A DNA stretch of 55,529 bases from Candidatus Melainabacteria bacterium. Its GTDB lineage: Bacteria; Cyanobacteriota; Vampirovibrionia; 2-02-FULL-35-15. The translations under genes were made by a program, and so were the position numbers. Of the stretch, positions 1 to 7,896 are shown in pieces (position 1 is the stretch's first letter; each line of letters opens with the position of its first letter). The stretch covers positions 1-55,529 of the forward strand of contig JACQBQ010000021.1 of the NCBI GenBank assembly GCA_016201905.1, read 5' to 3'. Below the pieces are notes generated by a model. That model did not search any database, was not told the DNA's origin, and saw only the letters and a list, made by a program, of their open reading frames with translations.

Positions 1-16
1 AAGCTTCTATCTTGTG

Positions 17-39
17 AAAGACCCTTAAAAGGTCTTTTT
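17..39 (+). terminator. Rho-independent terminator
   Basis: A 7-bp stem (AAAGACC paired with GGTCTTT) with a 7-nt loop is followed by further T residues. It reads as an intrinsic terminator on the plus strand for a gene that lies before the window. Confidence 0.6.
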
Positions 40-57
40 CGTTAATTAAAATCATAT

Positions 58-98
58 GCCTGTCTAGCTCACTTTCAAAGCTTTTGACAGGCTTTTTT
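58..98 (+). terminator. Second hairpin with T-tract
   Basis: GCCTGTC pairs with GACAGGC and is followed by a run of six T. The loop is long (about 21 nt). It follows the first terminator in tandem on the same strand, and it also faces the end of recO from downstream. Confidence 0.5.
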
Positions 99-170
99 AT
101 TGAAAAGTGGCCTTTTGTGAATTATTCACATCTCGTTCTTGAATTTCTGACAGACCTTTTGCACTAGGTG

Positions 171-932
171 TTATAAAGAAAACACTAAATCAAAAGTTTT
201 AATTTTATTTTTTGCTCTTAGATCAAGATGCTCTCTTAGAATATCTAAAGCAATGCGTGAATTTAGATCTGATCCTTGTTCCACGAACATATAAGTTTGT
301 TGCTTGAGCATTAACAGGATTTCCGGGGTTACTAATTTATGATCTATAAAGTCTGAACATTTTTTGCAAAGCAGCCCGCCAAGAGCACTTGAATATGGAT
401 AAACATCTGGTTTTTCATTGATCTTTGTATTTCCTAGCCTTTGCACTTCTTTACTACAAGACACACATGTCTCAAGCTGCGGGCTAAGTCCATGAATTGA
501 TAAAAAATTTATAAGAAACCTGATTGAAAATAAAACAGGATTGTTTACTTTTTGCAATTCTTCAAGTCCAGAATAAAGCAAGTCATATACATGAACACTT
601 TCACTTTCCATCTCATGTGCAAAACTACTTACAACTTCAATAAATAAAATGCCATAAGACAAACGGATTAAATCTGATTTAAGCAAAGCAAAGCCATTGA
701 CCTGTGAACAGTCACTAATAATGTCAAGATTTTTACCTCTGGCAAATTGAAAATAGCAGCATGAAAGCTGTTCAACTTTCCCGCTAAATCTGCTTTTAGA
801 TTTCTTTACACCTTTAGCTATTGCCCTTACTAAGCCATTATCTTTTGTGTATATATTTAATATCTTGTCTGACTCAGCTAGATTGTAACTACTTAAAACA
901 ATTCCATAATCATTGTAGGTTGGCATATACAA
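171..932 (-). CDS. recO: DNA repair protein RecO
   Basis: RecO works in the RecFOR pathway: it anneals single strands and helps load RecA at gaps. The 253-residue length is normal for the family. The N-terminal OB-fold region carries the typical start (DYGIVLSSYNLAESDKI), and a Cys-rich zinc site (CVSC near residue 156, CKKC near residue 190) sits in the C-terminal half. The first Met could be residue 1 or residue 3 (MPTYNDYG). The gene is transcribed away from the wHTH gene at 1047 and ends against the tandem terminators at 17-98. The assignment rests on overall pattern and the zinc motif. Confidence 0.88.
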   Translation of the reverse strand: MYMPTYNDYGIVLSSYNLAESDKILNIYTKDNGLVRAIAKGVKKSKSRFSGKVEQLSCCYFQFARGKNLDIISDCSQVNGFALLKSDLIRLSYGILFIEVVSSFAHEMESESVHVYDLLYSGLEELQKVNNPVLFSIRFLINFLSIHGLSPQLETCVSCSKEVQRLGNTKINEKPDVYPYSSALGGLLCKKCSDFIDHKLVTPEILLMLKQQTYMFVEQGSDLNSRIALDILREHLDLRAKNKIKTFDLVFSL

Positions 933-1046
933 ATATCTTATCTTAATTTTGTTACATTTAATTATAAATCTACAATTAACAAAATCTAAATAAACCTAAA
1001 TGTTAATATTTGATAGATTAATATAGTCTCACTCAAAGGAAATCAA

Positions 1047-1373
1047 ATGACAAGCGAAAGAAAAGTAGTTGAACAAGACATTCCTCGTGAAGCAGAAGCA
1101 GATCTTACTGACGAAGCAAGGGTAGCACTGGCGCTTTATTTAAAAGTTTATTCTGAAGGAAAAGTTACCCCACAAGGGGTAGTTTGTCCTGAGCTAAATA
1201 TATATAAATTAGCTCATGCAGCTGAAGTACCAAATAGAGTCGTTAGTAAAACATTTGAGAGATTACGTGGCAAAGGCTTCTTAAGTAACCTGCCATCCGG
1301 GCATCTAATCGTCAAGAATCTAGAAGAATTTCAGCAATGGCTAGTTAGTCAGGGCGCTTCTATTGAAATATAG
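1047..1373 (+). CDS. Small winged-helix DNA-binding-like protein
   Basis: This 108-residue protein is not recognised as a named regulator. Residues about 50-95 look like a winged helix-turn-helix: a helix (IYKLAHAAEVPNRVVSKTFE), then an RLRGKGFL turn and a short wing (GHLIVKN), much like the DNA-binding end of Crp/Fnr or GntR proteins. There is no sensor domain. The first 30 residues are acidic and probably flexible. An AAAGGAAAT ribosome-binding site precedes the ATG. It stands alone, divergent from recO. A local transcription factor role is inference. Confidence 0.6.
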   Translation: MTSERKVVEQDIPREAEADLTDEARVALALYLKVYSEGKVTPQGVVCPELNIYKLAHAAEVPNRVVSKTFERLRGKGFLSNLPSGHLIVKNLEEFQQWLVSQGASIEI

Positions 1374-1415
1374 ACAAGCGAAAAATATTCTTCATCAGAA
1401 TATTTTGAGCATCTA

Positions 1416-1673
1416 TTATTCTTTTTTAGTTGGGCCATTATCGACACAGGTATTTTCTGTAGTAGGCTCAGTTGAACATTTAAGATACCTGGTTTCGTTT
1501 TGATCATTACTGTATGTAGGGCAACATTTTGGAATTGAACTTGCATTATCACTATTCTGGCTACATGGCTCATCCAGGTTTGCACATTCACAGAAACCGC
1601 TCTGGAAGGGCAAGATAGCAAGGAAACATGCTAGTGGAGCAATAATTGCTAATTTATATAAAAATATCATCAT
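1416..1673 (-). CDS. Small secreted cysteine-rich protein
   Basis: An 85-residue protein with an N-terminal hydrophobic segment (residues about 3-25) that looks like a signal peptide. The mature part has many Cys (CEC, one single, CC, and two more singles) among Asn, Thr and Pro, which suggests a disulfide-stabilised exported peptide. No family was recognised. An overlapping reading frame on the same strand (1349-1621) lacks these features and is judged a shadow. The 560-bp non-coding stretch upstream, with RNA-like hairpins, would lie in its leader. Confidence 0.55.
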   Translation of the reverse strand: MMIFLYKLAIIAPLACFLAILPFQSGFCECANLDEPCSQNSDNASSIPKCCPTYSNDQNETRYLKCSTEPTTENTCVDNGPTKKE

Positions 1674-1841
1674 TTGTTTTTATTTTAAGCTTATTTAGGA
1701 CTATGTAGAATATACCCATAATTACTGCCAAAGTAAGTGCTAGGGCTCATACCTATCCCTATAAAAGACTTAATTTCAATCGAAAAGCTTAGAACTTTTA
1801 ACCTAAAGTTAATGATTTTTATAACTGTGATTTAATTTTTC

Positions 1842-1945
1842 ATTCATAGCCGAACCTCCGGTGACATAGCTCCTCGCTAGGCTTTGCAGAGATTTCCGGC
1901 CTACTTCACCTTACAATATTCAGGTGGTTTCAATCCCAGAAAATC
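1842..1945 (-). ncRNA. Candidate structured RNA or riboswitch leader, unassigned
   Basis: Read on the minus strand, this GC-richer island in AT-rich spacer folds into successive hairpins: CACCT/AGGTG, TAGC/GCTA directly after CTGCAAAGCC, and CCG/CGG in CACCGGAGGTTCGGC. The order GAAACC, hairpin, GCAAAGCC, hairpin, ATG-CA-CCGG recalls the c-di-GMP-I (GEMM) aptamer, but the spacing between the first hairpin and GCAAAGCC is too long for a clean match. It ends about 170 nt before the start of the Cys-rich secreted gene on the same strand. Family and ligand are unknown. Confidence 0.3.
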
Positions 1946-2061
1946 TTTGCTTGCTTTTCTCAAGTCCATCAGGTACTATCAAATTGGCCTTTGATTTTCT
2001 GTTTATAATTTTTTGTCCTACAAGAATAAAAGTTATGGGAGTTCAGCATTTTTAGTAGTTA

Positions 2062-2101
2062 AGTATATCGACGTACCGAAAGGTAATCGAAAACGGATAC
2101 T
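2062..2101. other. Extended imperfect hairpin in the 562-bp gene-free stretch
   Basis: AGTAT pairs with ATACT at the ends, TCGA pairs with TCGA inside, and TACC pairs with GGTA around a GAAA tetraloop as read on the plus strand. The stretch 1674-2235 has no credible gene. It holds this hairpin, the RNA-like island at 1842-1945 and a small hairpin (CAATTTT/AAAATTG, 2142-2158) followed by a T-rich run. Together they could be one longer non-coding RNA. Confidence 0.35.
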
Positions 2102-2235
2102 ATTAAACGAGAACACCCACCTGGTATAAAAACTGGGCAAACAATTTTCAGAAAATTGAGGGCTTTCTTTGTTTTTAAGGTTAATTACTTACGCATGACT
2201 GGATTTGATGAATTAATCACACAAATATTAAAAGT

Positions 2236-3402
2236 CTATACAACAATAGATCTGTTAAATATTTTTTGAATTGAATCCATGTAATTACTTTTTAATATTC
2301 CAGCTTCAGTAATAATTCCAGTTATATATTTTGAGGGTGTTACATCAAATGCTGGATTTTGAACTTTTATTCCTTTTACACAAATTAATTTTTCATTTAT
2401 ATTCGTAATTTCTTCAGCACATCTCTCTTCAATCGGAATATCAGAGCTACTTTTACATTTGAGATCAAAAGTAGAAAGTGGCGCTGCTACATAAAAAGGA
2501 AGATTATTTTCTTTTGCAAGAACCGCAAGTTGATAAGTACCGATTTTATTTGCAGTGTCTCCATTACTGGCTATCCTGTCTGCCCCGGTTATAACTAAAT
2601 CAATTTCTCCACTATGCATTAAATGTCCACATGCAGTATCTGAGATTAAAGTACAATCAATTCCATTTTCAATACATTCAAATGTTGTCAGTCTTGCTCC
2701 TTGCTGACGAGGTCTTGTTTCAGCTACAAAAACTTTAATTTTAGAATCATTTTTATAAGCAGTTAAAATTACACCAAAAGCCGTGCCAATGCCACCTGTA
2801 GCAAGCGCACCGGTATTGCATATGGTTAAAATGCTACACGTCATTGCGAGGGGCTTTAGCCCCGAAGCAATCTCATCAACGTTATTACGATTATGAGATT
2901 GCTTCGTCAGCACTTCGTGCTTCCTCGCAATGACGTGATCTACGATTTTTACACCATATTCACCAATTTTTTGGCAACGCATAGCATCATCTTCATGAAT
3001 CCAGATAGCACGTTTTGTAATGGCATCAATGATTTTTTTTGTGTCATTAATTTGACTTATATCATTTAAAATTAAATCAACTGCCCATTTTAAATTAATA
3101 GCTGTTGGCCTTGATCTTTTTATTTCTTCAGCAATAAATTTCAAATTATCCATAAATTTGGGCGTTTCAGGAAACGCCCTTACAGTTTCTCTTGCTGCAA
3201 GTGCCATTCCATATGCTGCAACTATTCCAATCAATGGTGCACCACGTACAGTCATATCTTTTATAGCCTCTACAACCTGTTTATAAGAATTAATTTCTAA
3301 ATATTTCTTTTCATAAGGCAATAGTCTTTGATCTAAAACAAGCAATTTGTTTTCTTGATAGATAATTGGATTAACTTTTGAATAGATTGATTTCATAATC
3401 AT
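2236..3402 (-). CDS. mtnA: S-methyl-5-thioribose-1-phosphate isomerase, with in-frame insertion
   Basis: MtnA converts methylthioribose-1-phosphate to methylthioribulose-1-phosphate in methionine salvage. The family (shared with eIF2B subunits) is clear from VRGAPLIG near residue 54, the active-site loop CNTGALATGG, RPRQQGARLT, the catalytic Asp in ITGADRI and PAFDVTP near the C-terminus. At 388 residues it is about 35 longer than usual. The extra residues form a block just before the catalytic Cys loop and are encoded by the palindromic element at 2837-2937. Whether the enzyme is active with this insert is not known. Confidence 0.93.
   Translation of the reverse strand: MIMKSIYSKVNPIIYQENKLLVLDQRLLPYEKKYLEINSYKQVVEAIKDMTVRGAPLIGIVAAYGMALAARETVRAFPETPKFMDNLKFIAEEIKRSRPTAINLKWAVDLILNDISQINDTKKIIDAITKRAIWIHEDDAMRCQKIGEYGVKIVDHVIARKHEVLTKQSHNRNNVDEIASGLKPLAMTCSILTICNTGALATGGIGTAFGVILTAYKNDSKIKVFVAETRPRQQGARLTTFECIENGIDCTLISDTACGHLMHSGEIDLVITGADRIASNGDTANKIGTYQLAVLAKENNLPFYVAAPLSTFDLKCKSSSDIPIEERCAEEITNINEKLICVKGIKVQNPAFDVTPSKYITGIITEAGILKSNYMDSIQKIFNRSIVV
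2837..2937. repeat. Palindromic element inserted in frame in mtnA
   Basis: The ends are a perfect 15-bp inverted repeat (CACGTCATTGCGAGG and its complement). Inside is a second pair (CGAAGCAATCTCAT / ATGAGATTGCTTCG) plus two small hairpins (GGGGC-TTTA-GCCCC and AGCAC-TTC-GTGCT), so it could form a branched cruciform. On the mtnA strand it reads VIARKHEVL and ends GLKPLAMT, with no stop. It is related to the elements in purL, the thermonuclease-like gene and pabB. Confidence 0.9.
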
Positions 3403-3451
3403 GTTTTATAAATCATATCAAATGCTACAGAGCATAATAAATAAAAGTGCT

Positions 3452-4462
3452 CTACGTCAAATTAACATAGACTAGCTTGCTAATCTCTCTGATTATTGTT
3501 TTTCCTTGCAGGCTGTTAAATGGTCTTTTTACTATTATTGAAATGCTAATCCTTTTTCCAAAAGGCAGATAAACAATTCCTGCATCACCCACACATATAC
3601 CAATTGTTCCTGTCTTGTGGGCAAATCTTGTGTATCTGCCAAGACCCTTTCTAATGAGTGAAGTATTTTTTACAGACAATAATGTGCTTTTTAAAATACT
3701 TCTTGAGCCTTTGCTGAGCAGATTACCTTCTAATGATTTTTCTAAAATATTTACAAGATCACCTGGGGAAGTTTTATTTGTACCTTTAAAATCACCAAGC
3801 CAGTTAACTACTTTTGTATTTTTTAATCCAAGTTTTGTGATTTCTTGATTTGTTTTATATATGCCACCCAAAAGATCAATAATCATATTAGTAGCAGTAT
3901 TGTCACTAATCGTAAGCATTAATCTAAAAACTTCTTTTAGTTTTATTTTTGTACCTAGCCTTCTGGTTCTTAAAACACCTGCACCAGCTGCATAGTGTTT
4001 TCTTTGAAGAACAAGAATTCTATTCCAATTAATTTGTCCTTTGTCAATTTTTTGAAGCAGTACAACAGCAATTGGTATTTTTATTAAACTTGCTGCGGAA
4101 AAGGCTACATCACCATTAATGTTTATTATGCTATTTCCCTTTGTAGCCCAACTTGGCTTTATGTATACACCACAAATAAGCCTTGGGTATTGTTTTATTT
4201 TTGTGCGTATTTTGGGTATTAGTATATTGGTTATGCCTCTGTTTTCTGTATGAGCTAGAGCATGGTTAAATAATAGTATATTTAGAAAGCAAACCAAAAT
4301 TAGAAATGAAGATAAAAAGGAATTACAACTGTAGGATTTGTGTGGTTTACCCACCAAATCCGATCTTGTGGGAGAATTGATAGAAGGAAGCTTCAGCTTG
4401 TCTGAAGCTTTAAATAAAATGAACTTATGTTTTGATTTTGATGGTCCAATCATAGATGTCAC
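3452..4462 (-). CDS. Class A beta-lactamase-fold serine hydrolase, exported
   Basis: The three serine-hydrolase motifs of the penicillin-binding fold are present in order: SLIK (S-x-x-K), SDN, and KTG in HKTGTIG. A hydrophobic segment (FLSSFLILVCFLNILLF) followed by NHALA gives a probable signal peptide, so it acts in the periplasm. The omega-loop Glu expected in true class A enzymes is not evident between SDN and KTG, so penicillin-binding or other hydrolase activity is as likely as resistance. The start is uncertain. GTG at 4462 would overlap the divergent HAD gene; ATG at 4453 or GTG at 4354 are alternatives, the last giving a more normal signal peptide length. Confidence 0.75.
   Translation of the reverse strand: MTSMIGPSKSKHKFILFKASDKLKLPSINSPTRSDLVGKPHKSYSCNSFLSSFLILVCFLNILLFNHALAHTENRGITNILIPKIRTKIKQYPRLICGVYIKPSWATKGNSIININGDVAFSAASLIKIPIAVVLLQKIDKGQINWNRILVLQRKHYAAGAGVLRTRRLGTKIKLKEVFRLMLTISDNTATNMIIDLLGGIYKTNQEITKLGLKNTKVVNWLGDFKGTNKTSPGDLVNILEKSLEGNLLSKGSRSILKSTLLSVKNTSLIRKGLGRYTRFAHKTGTIGICVGDAGIVYLPFGKRISISIIVKRPFNSLQGKTIIREISKLVYVNLT
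4388..4410. other. Perfect 9-bp inverted repeat between divergent genes
   Basis: AAGCTTCAG and CTGAAGCTT are separated by 5 nt and lie 8 bp before the HAD gene ATG. It could be an operator or a leader hairpin. Its presence argues that the beta-lactamase-like gene starts downstream of it rather than at 4462. Confidence 0.45.
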
Positions 4463-5102
4463 CGACAGATATTATCGGGCATATTTAGAAAGTTTAAAAG
4501 GCTTTGAAACAAAAAAAATTCAATTTTTAAGCAAGGAGGATTTCTGGAAATTAAAACAAAACCGGGTATCTGACTTTGAAATTGGAATTATGAGTGGGCT
4601 CAATATAAACGAGGCAAAAGATACAATTGATCTTAGAAGAGATCTTTCATTTAAGCAGGAATATTTTGCTCTGGATAAGGTATTTAATGATGTTTTTCAA
4701 ACTTTTGATTACTTAAAAACAAATAATATATTTTTCTTTGTTGTTACACTACGAAGAAACAGGCAGTTACTTCAGGCAATTAATCAGTTTAAGATGACAA
4801 AGTATTTAACCGATGATAGATTTTTCTCACTGCCTGATGAACATAAGATATCTAATGATATACAAGAAAAATATATTTTACTTGTCAATGCAGTAAACAA
4901 ACTTCAGTTAGACCCTCAGGACACTTGGCTAGTCGGAGACTCGGACACAGATATTCATGCCGGCAAACTTGCAAGATACGGAAAAGTAATTGCTGTTTCG
5001 CGTGGTATTAGAAGTAAAGAACAATTAGCTGTTTTAAAGCCGGATTATTTAATAAATGACTTTGCTGAGCTTATAGGAAAAATTCAAAAAGTACCTGTTT
5101 AA
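4419..5102 (+). CDS. HAD-family hydrolase (phosphatase-like)
   Basis: A haloacid dehalogenase superfamily phosphatase. Motif I is DFDGP with the nucleophile Asp near residue 5. Motif II is the Thr in VVTLRRN, and motif IV is GDSDTD near residue 179. The cap region between motifs I and II is about 90 residues of mixed helix. The start at ATG 4419 puts motif I right at the N-terminus, as usual. The longer open frame upstream (from 4338) only adds sequence overlapping the divergent gene. The substrate is unknown. The stop codon abuts the stop of the convergent MerR-like gene. Confidence 0.8.
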   Translation: MNLCFDFDGPIIDVTDRYYRAYLESLKGFETKKIQFLSKEDFWKLKQNRVSDFEIGIMSGLNINEAKDTIDLRRDLSFKQEYFALDKVFNDVFQTFDYLKTNNIFFFVVTLRRNRQLLQAINQFKMTKYLTDDRFFSLPDEHKISNDIQEKYILLVNAVNKLQLDPQDTWLVGDSDTDIHAGKLARYGKVIAVSRGIRSKEQLAVLKPDYLINDFAELIGKIQKVPV

Positions 5103-6113
5103 CTATCTTTGTCCAGAGCCCATTCTTAGCAGGTCCAATAATGGGTTTTTAAAGGTCTTCAATTGATCAATTTCCTGTATTTGCTCTTTGATTTTTTGTT
5201 TGAGTCTTAGAACCTCTTGCTCGCGTCTTTTTTCTGAAGCTAAAAGTTCTTTTCTATGCATATCACTTGACTGAGTATAGAATGATTCCCACTCTTTTTG
5301 CTTTTTATTTATTAAAGATTCAATTTGTCCTCTCAAGCTATCAATTTGTTCTTGATAGCGTTCTTCTATTTCATGTTCCATCTCAGAAATTTCATCTTCA
5401 GCCAGATCAAGTCTTTCCATAAGTTCGGCAGATTCTTCTTTTTCTTCATTTAATTTAATTAATAGCTCCTCATTTTTCTTTCTTAATTCTAGAAGCTCTG
5501 CTTCTTTTTCAATAATTGTCTGATAAAGTTCCTTTGCTTTTTTCCCTTTTATTTGAATCTGCGGCTGGCCTACTTTATATAAAGTCAACTCTGATTCTAG
5601 TTGGGTTTTTTGTAAAAGAACCTCTGATAATTTCCTATCAAGACTATTAATGGCTTTCTGTTTTAAGGTAAGCTCTGCCTGAACAACAGAAGAGCTATCA
5701 CCGGAAAATTGTGATTTATTTTCGATTTCCTTTTCCAAGGCTTTTTCAAGTTCAAGCAATCGTGTTTTTAGCATATTTAATTCTTGCCTTGTAAGATTTA
5801 ACGATTGTTTTAAACGGTAAACAGGAGATAGCTTAAGCAGGTTTTTTACTTCATCTTTTCCTTCAAAATCTACACTTTTTAAAAGTTCAGAAAAAGAAGT
5901 TAGTAGCTTAATTTCATTATAGGTCAGTCCGGATTCACGAAGCTTGTGAAACATTCGAATTGATTGTAAATCTTCTGAGGTAAAACTATCCAATCCAGAA
6001 GAATTTGGATCTGTATCCATTTCTAATTCATGTTCATACAATGATAATGTATCATCGGGAATATCGAGTTCTTTTAAAATTTCTTCGCGGCTTAGTTTTT
6101 CTTGATTTGCCAT
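5103..6113 (-). CDS. MerR-type HTH protein with long coiled coil
   Basis: A 336-residue protein. Residues about 8-75 resemble the MerR winged helix (EEILKELDIPDDTLSLYE, then SIRMFHKLRESGLTYNEIKLL). Residues about 110-320 are a nearly continuous charged coiled coil rich in Glu, Lys, Leu and Gln. There is no effector domain and no membrane segment. MerR-like heads fused to long coiled coils are seen in some DNA-organising or structural proteins, so it may bind DNA and bridge or scaffold rather than act as a classic metal or drug sensor. Function is inferred only. Confidence 0.65.
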   Translation of the reverse strand: MANQEKLSREEILKELDIPDDTLSLYEHELEMDTDPNSSGLDSFTSEDLQSIRMFHKLRESGLTYNEIKLLTSFSELLKSVDFEGKDEVKNLLKLSPVYRLKQSLNLTRQELNMLKTRLLELEKALEKEIENKSQFSGDSSSVVQAELTLKQKAINSLDRKLSEVLLQKTQLESELTLYKVGQPQIQIKGKKAKELYQTIIEKEAELLELRKKNEELLIKLNEEKEESAELMERLDLAEDEISEMEHEIEERYQEQIDSLRGQIESLINKKQKEWESFYTQSSDMHRKELLASEKRREQEVLRLKQKIKEQIQEIDQLKTFKNPLLDLLRMGSGQR

Positions 6114-6183
6114 AATTTCTTAATTCTGTAATTGTTCTTGGAAAAGGTACTTTAAATATATTACCATTAAGGCTTAGGCAAAA

Positions 6184-7155
6184 ATGCTTTCTAATAGTAC
6201 AATCAAAGCAACATTAAATAAATCTAATCTAAGGGTATTTGTTTCTTTAATTATTTTAATTTTTCTCTTTCAGTTTACCTTTAACCTTTCAAAAGCAGCT
6301 GTTAATAGCCAGGAACAGGTAATCAGTTCAAACCACCATCTGCTTCGGCCGTTACATAAAGAGAATGAGGTAATAGAAGTAATATCAAATGAAACAGTAA
6401 ATGTCGGTGATACTTTCTCAGTTAAAGTTAAAAAAATTGAAAATGTACATGGTGTACCTAAGATTTTTTTTGATGCAGATAAAATACCTGTCTTTGTACT
6501 TTCAAATAACTGGTATAGAAGTCTTATCCCGCTAAGTGCTGACTCTAAACCAGGGAAACACATTCTTGAAATATATTATAAAGGTCATGCAAAAAAAATT
6601 GACTTGAATGTGATGGCCACAAAATATCCGCTCCAGGAACTTACACTAACAAAAGAGGTTGCTGCACTAAAAGCAAGTAGAACTGAAAAGGCATTGGTGG
6701 CAAAAACATTGGCTGTACTAAGCAATACAAAACTCTGGAGCGGGAAATTTATTTTTCCAAGCACAAGCCCGCAATCTACAACCTATGGTGTAAAAAGAAG
6801 AGTCAACGGCATTATAAATCCAGACTACTTTCACAAAGGACTGGATTTTGCAGCACCTTATGGTAGTAGTATAAAAGCATCAGAAGATGGAAAAGTAATC
6901 TTGGTCGGCCTTGAGCCAAAAGGATTTGTTGTAAATGGGAATTGTATTTTCTTAGATCATGGTCATGGAGTAATTACAGGGTACTTGCACTTAAGTAAAG
7001 TCCTAGTAAAAGAAGATGAAATAGTTAAAAAAGGACAGATAATTGGTAAAGTTGGAAGTACAGGAATTGCAAGTGGTCCACATTTACACTGGGGACTGTA
7101 TGTACTTGGGAAAACAGTAGATCCAATTAGCTGGACAAACATGATAATTGAGTAA
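6184..7155 (+). CDS. M23 (LytM) family peptidase, exported
   Basis: A 323-residue periplasmic peptidoglycan endopeptidase of the lysostaphin/LytM type. An N-terminal hydrophobic segment (residues about 18-36) is the export signal. The zinc site is seen as HKGLDFAAP (first His and Asp) and HLHW near the C-terminus (His-x-His). The middle region is a beta-rich domain like those before other M23 domains. It is divergent from the MerR/coiled-coil gene, with 70 bp between the starts. Both metal-binding motifs are intact, so it is probably a true hydrolase rather than an EnvC-like activator. Confidence 0.85.
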   Translation: MLSNSTIKATLNKSNLRVFVSLIILIFLFQFTFNLSKAAVNSQEQVISSNHHLLRPLHKENEVIEVISNETVNVGDTFSVKVKKIENVHGVPKIFFDADKIPVFVLSNNWYRSLIPLSADSKPGKHILEIYYKGHAKKIDLNVMATKYPLQELTLTKEVAALKASRTEKALVAKTLAVLSNTKLWSGKFIFPSTSPQSTTYGVKRRVNGIINPDYFHKGLDFAAPYGSSIKASEDGKVILVGLEPKGFVVNGNCIFLDHGHGVITGYLHLSKVLVKEDEIVKKGQIIGKVGSTGIASGPHLHWGLYVLGKTVDPISWTNMIIE

Positions 7156-7301
7156 AAAATAAAAATATTTTATATCTTGTTATACAAAATAAATATAATT
7201 TTTTTACTTATTGAATTAAACTATAAGTTACAATAAATATGTTTTGCAAAAGCAAATGATAGTTAAAAAATAAAAGGAAATAAGCAAGGAGATAAAAAAC
7301 G

Positions 7302-7658
7302 ATGTTAAAGAAACTAACACTATTATTTTATTCAGTCATGTTAATGGTGTATATGACTGCTTGTGCGGCACCAAAACCAGCCCAACAAGAAGTTGAAGAA
7401 CCACAGAAAGAGTCTACTGAAGAAGCAGAAGAAGGAACACCTGAAGAAGAAGCTACTGAATCACCTGATGAAGAAGAAGCTGAAAAAGGCAAAGAAGCAG
7501 CCGGTACTGAAGCTATGACAGAAGCTGCTCCAGGAGCTATGGCAGAAGCTGTTCCAGCCGCCCCTGCTACTAAGCCAGCCGCTGCTCCTGCTGTCAAGCA
7601 AGCTGCTCCAGCTGCCCCTGCTACTAAGCCAGCTGAAGGTGAACCAAAGGCTCAGTAA
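7302..7658 (+). CDS. Low-complexity lipoprotein (Glu- then Ala/Pro-rich)
   Basis: A 118-residue protein with a signal peptide and lipobox (VYMTAC, Cys near residue 21), so probably anchored in the outer or inner membrane. After the Cys come a strongly acidic stretch (EEPQKESTEEAEEG) and an Ala/Pro/Lys stretch with short repeats (APAATKPA-like). This is an unfolded tail of the kind that spans the periplasm or peptidoglycan. The reading frame on the opposite strand is a compositional shadow. A second small lipoprotein follows 24 bp downstream, so the two are probably co-transcribed. No known family. Confidence 0.65.
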   Translation: MLKKLTLLFYSVMLMVYMTACAAPKPAQQEVEEPQKESTEEAEEGTPEEEATESPDEEEAEKGKEAAGTEAMTEAAPGAMAEAVPAAPATKPAAAPAVKQAAPAAPATKPAEGEPKAQ

Positions 7659-7682
7659 TTAAGCCAAAGAAAGGATTAAAAA

Positions 7683-7814
7683 ATGAAAAAGTTGTTGAAA
7701 TGTTTTTTAATAATTCAATTGGCTGTTCTTTTAACAGGTTGTGGTTGCCCATGTGGTAAGAAGCCTGCAGAGCAAAGTCAACCGGTTCAAAACGAACAGA
7801 CAGAACAGAAATAG
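7683..7814 (+). CDS. Very small lipoprotein (43 aa)
   Basis: A short gene. The product has a Lys-rich start (MKKLLK), a hydrophobic core and lipobox LTGC (Cys20), then GCPCGKK and a Gln/Glu-rich tail. AAAGGA lies just upstream of the ATG. The tail after the acylated Cys is only 23 residues, which resembles entericidin-type or other micro-lipoproteins. It lies directly behind another lipoprotein gene on the same strand. Function unknown. Confidence 0.6.
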   Translation: MKKLLKCFLIIQLAVLLTGCGCPCGKKPAEQSQPVQNEQTEQK

Positions 7815-7896
7815 AAGTTAGATATTAGAAATTGGAGAATTAGAATGGAATCCTAGGGTTTTGTTCTAATTCTTTAATTTCTGGTACTCTAAACAT

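Noticed and set aside
1349-1621. Open frame on the minus strand overlapping the Cys-rich gene
   Set aside because: No signal peptide or ribosome-binding site; the other frame (1416-1673) has both a signal-like start and a patterned Cys content.
1921-1945. GTTTCAATCCC motif resembling the end of a CRISPR repeat
   Set aside because: It occurs only once; no repeat-spacer periodicity and no cas genes were seen.
1674-2235. RNase P RNA, tmRNA or group II intron in the gene-free stretch
   Set aside because: The conserved cores of these RNAs (GAGGAAAGTCC, the tRNA-like 3' end of tmRNA, the domain V hairpin) were not found.
7328-7597. Ser/Ala-rich frame opposite the lipoprotein gene
   Set aside because: It mirrors the low-complexity GAA/GCT codons of the plus-strand gene and has no start signals.
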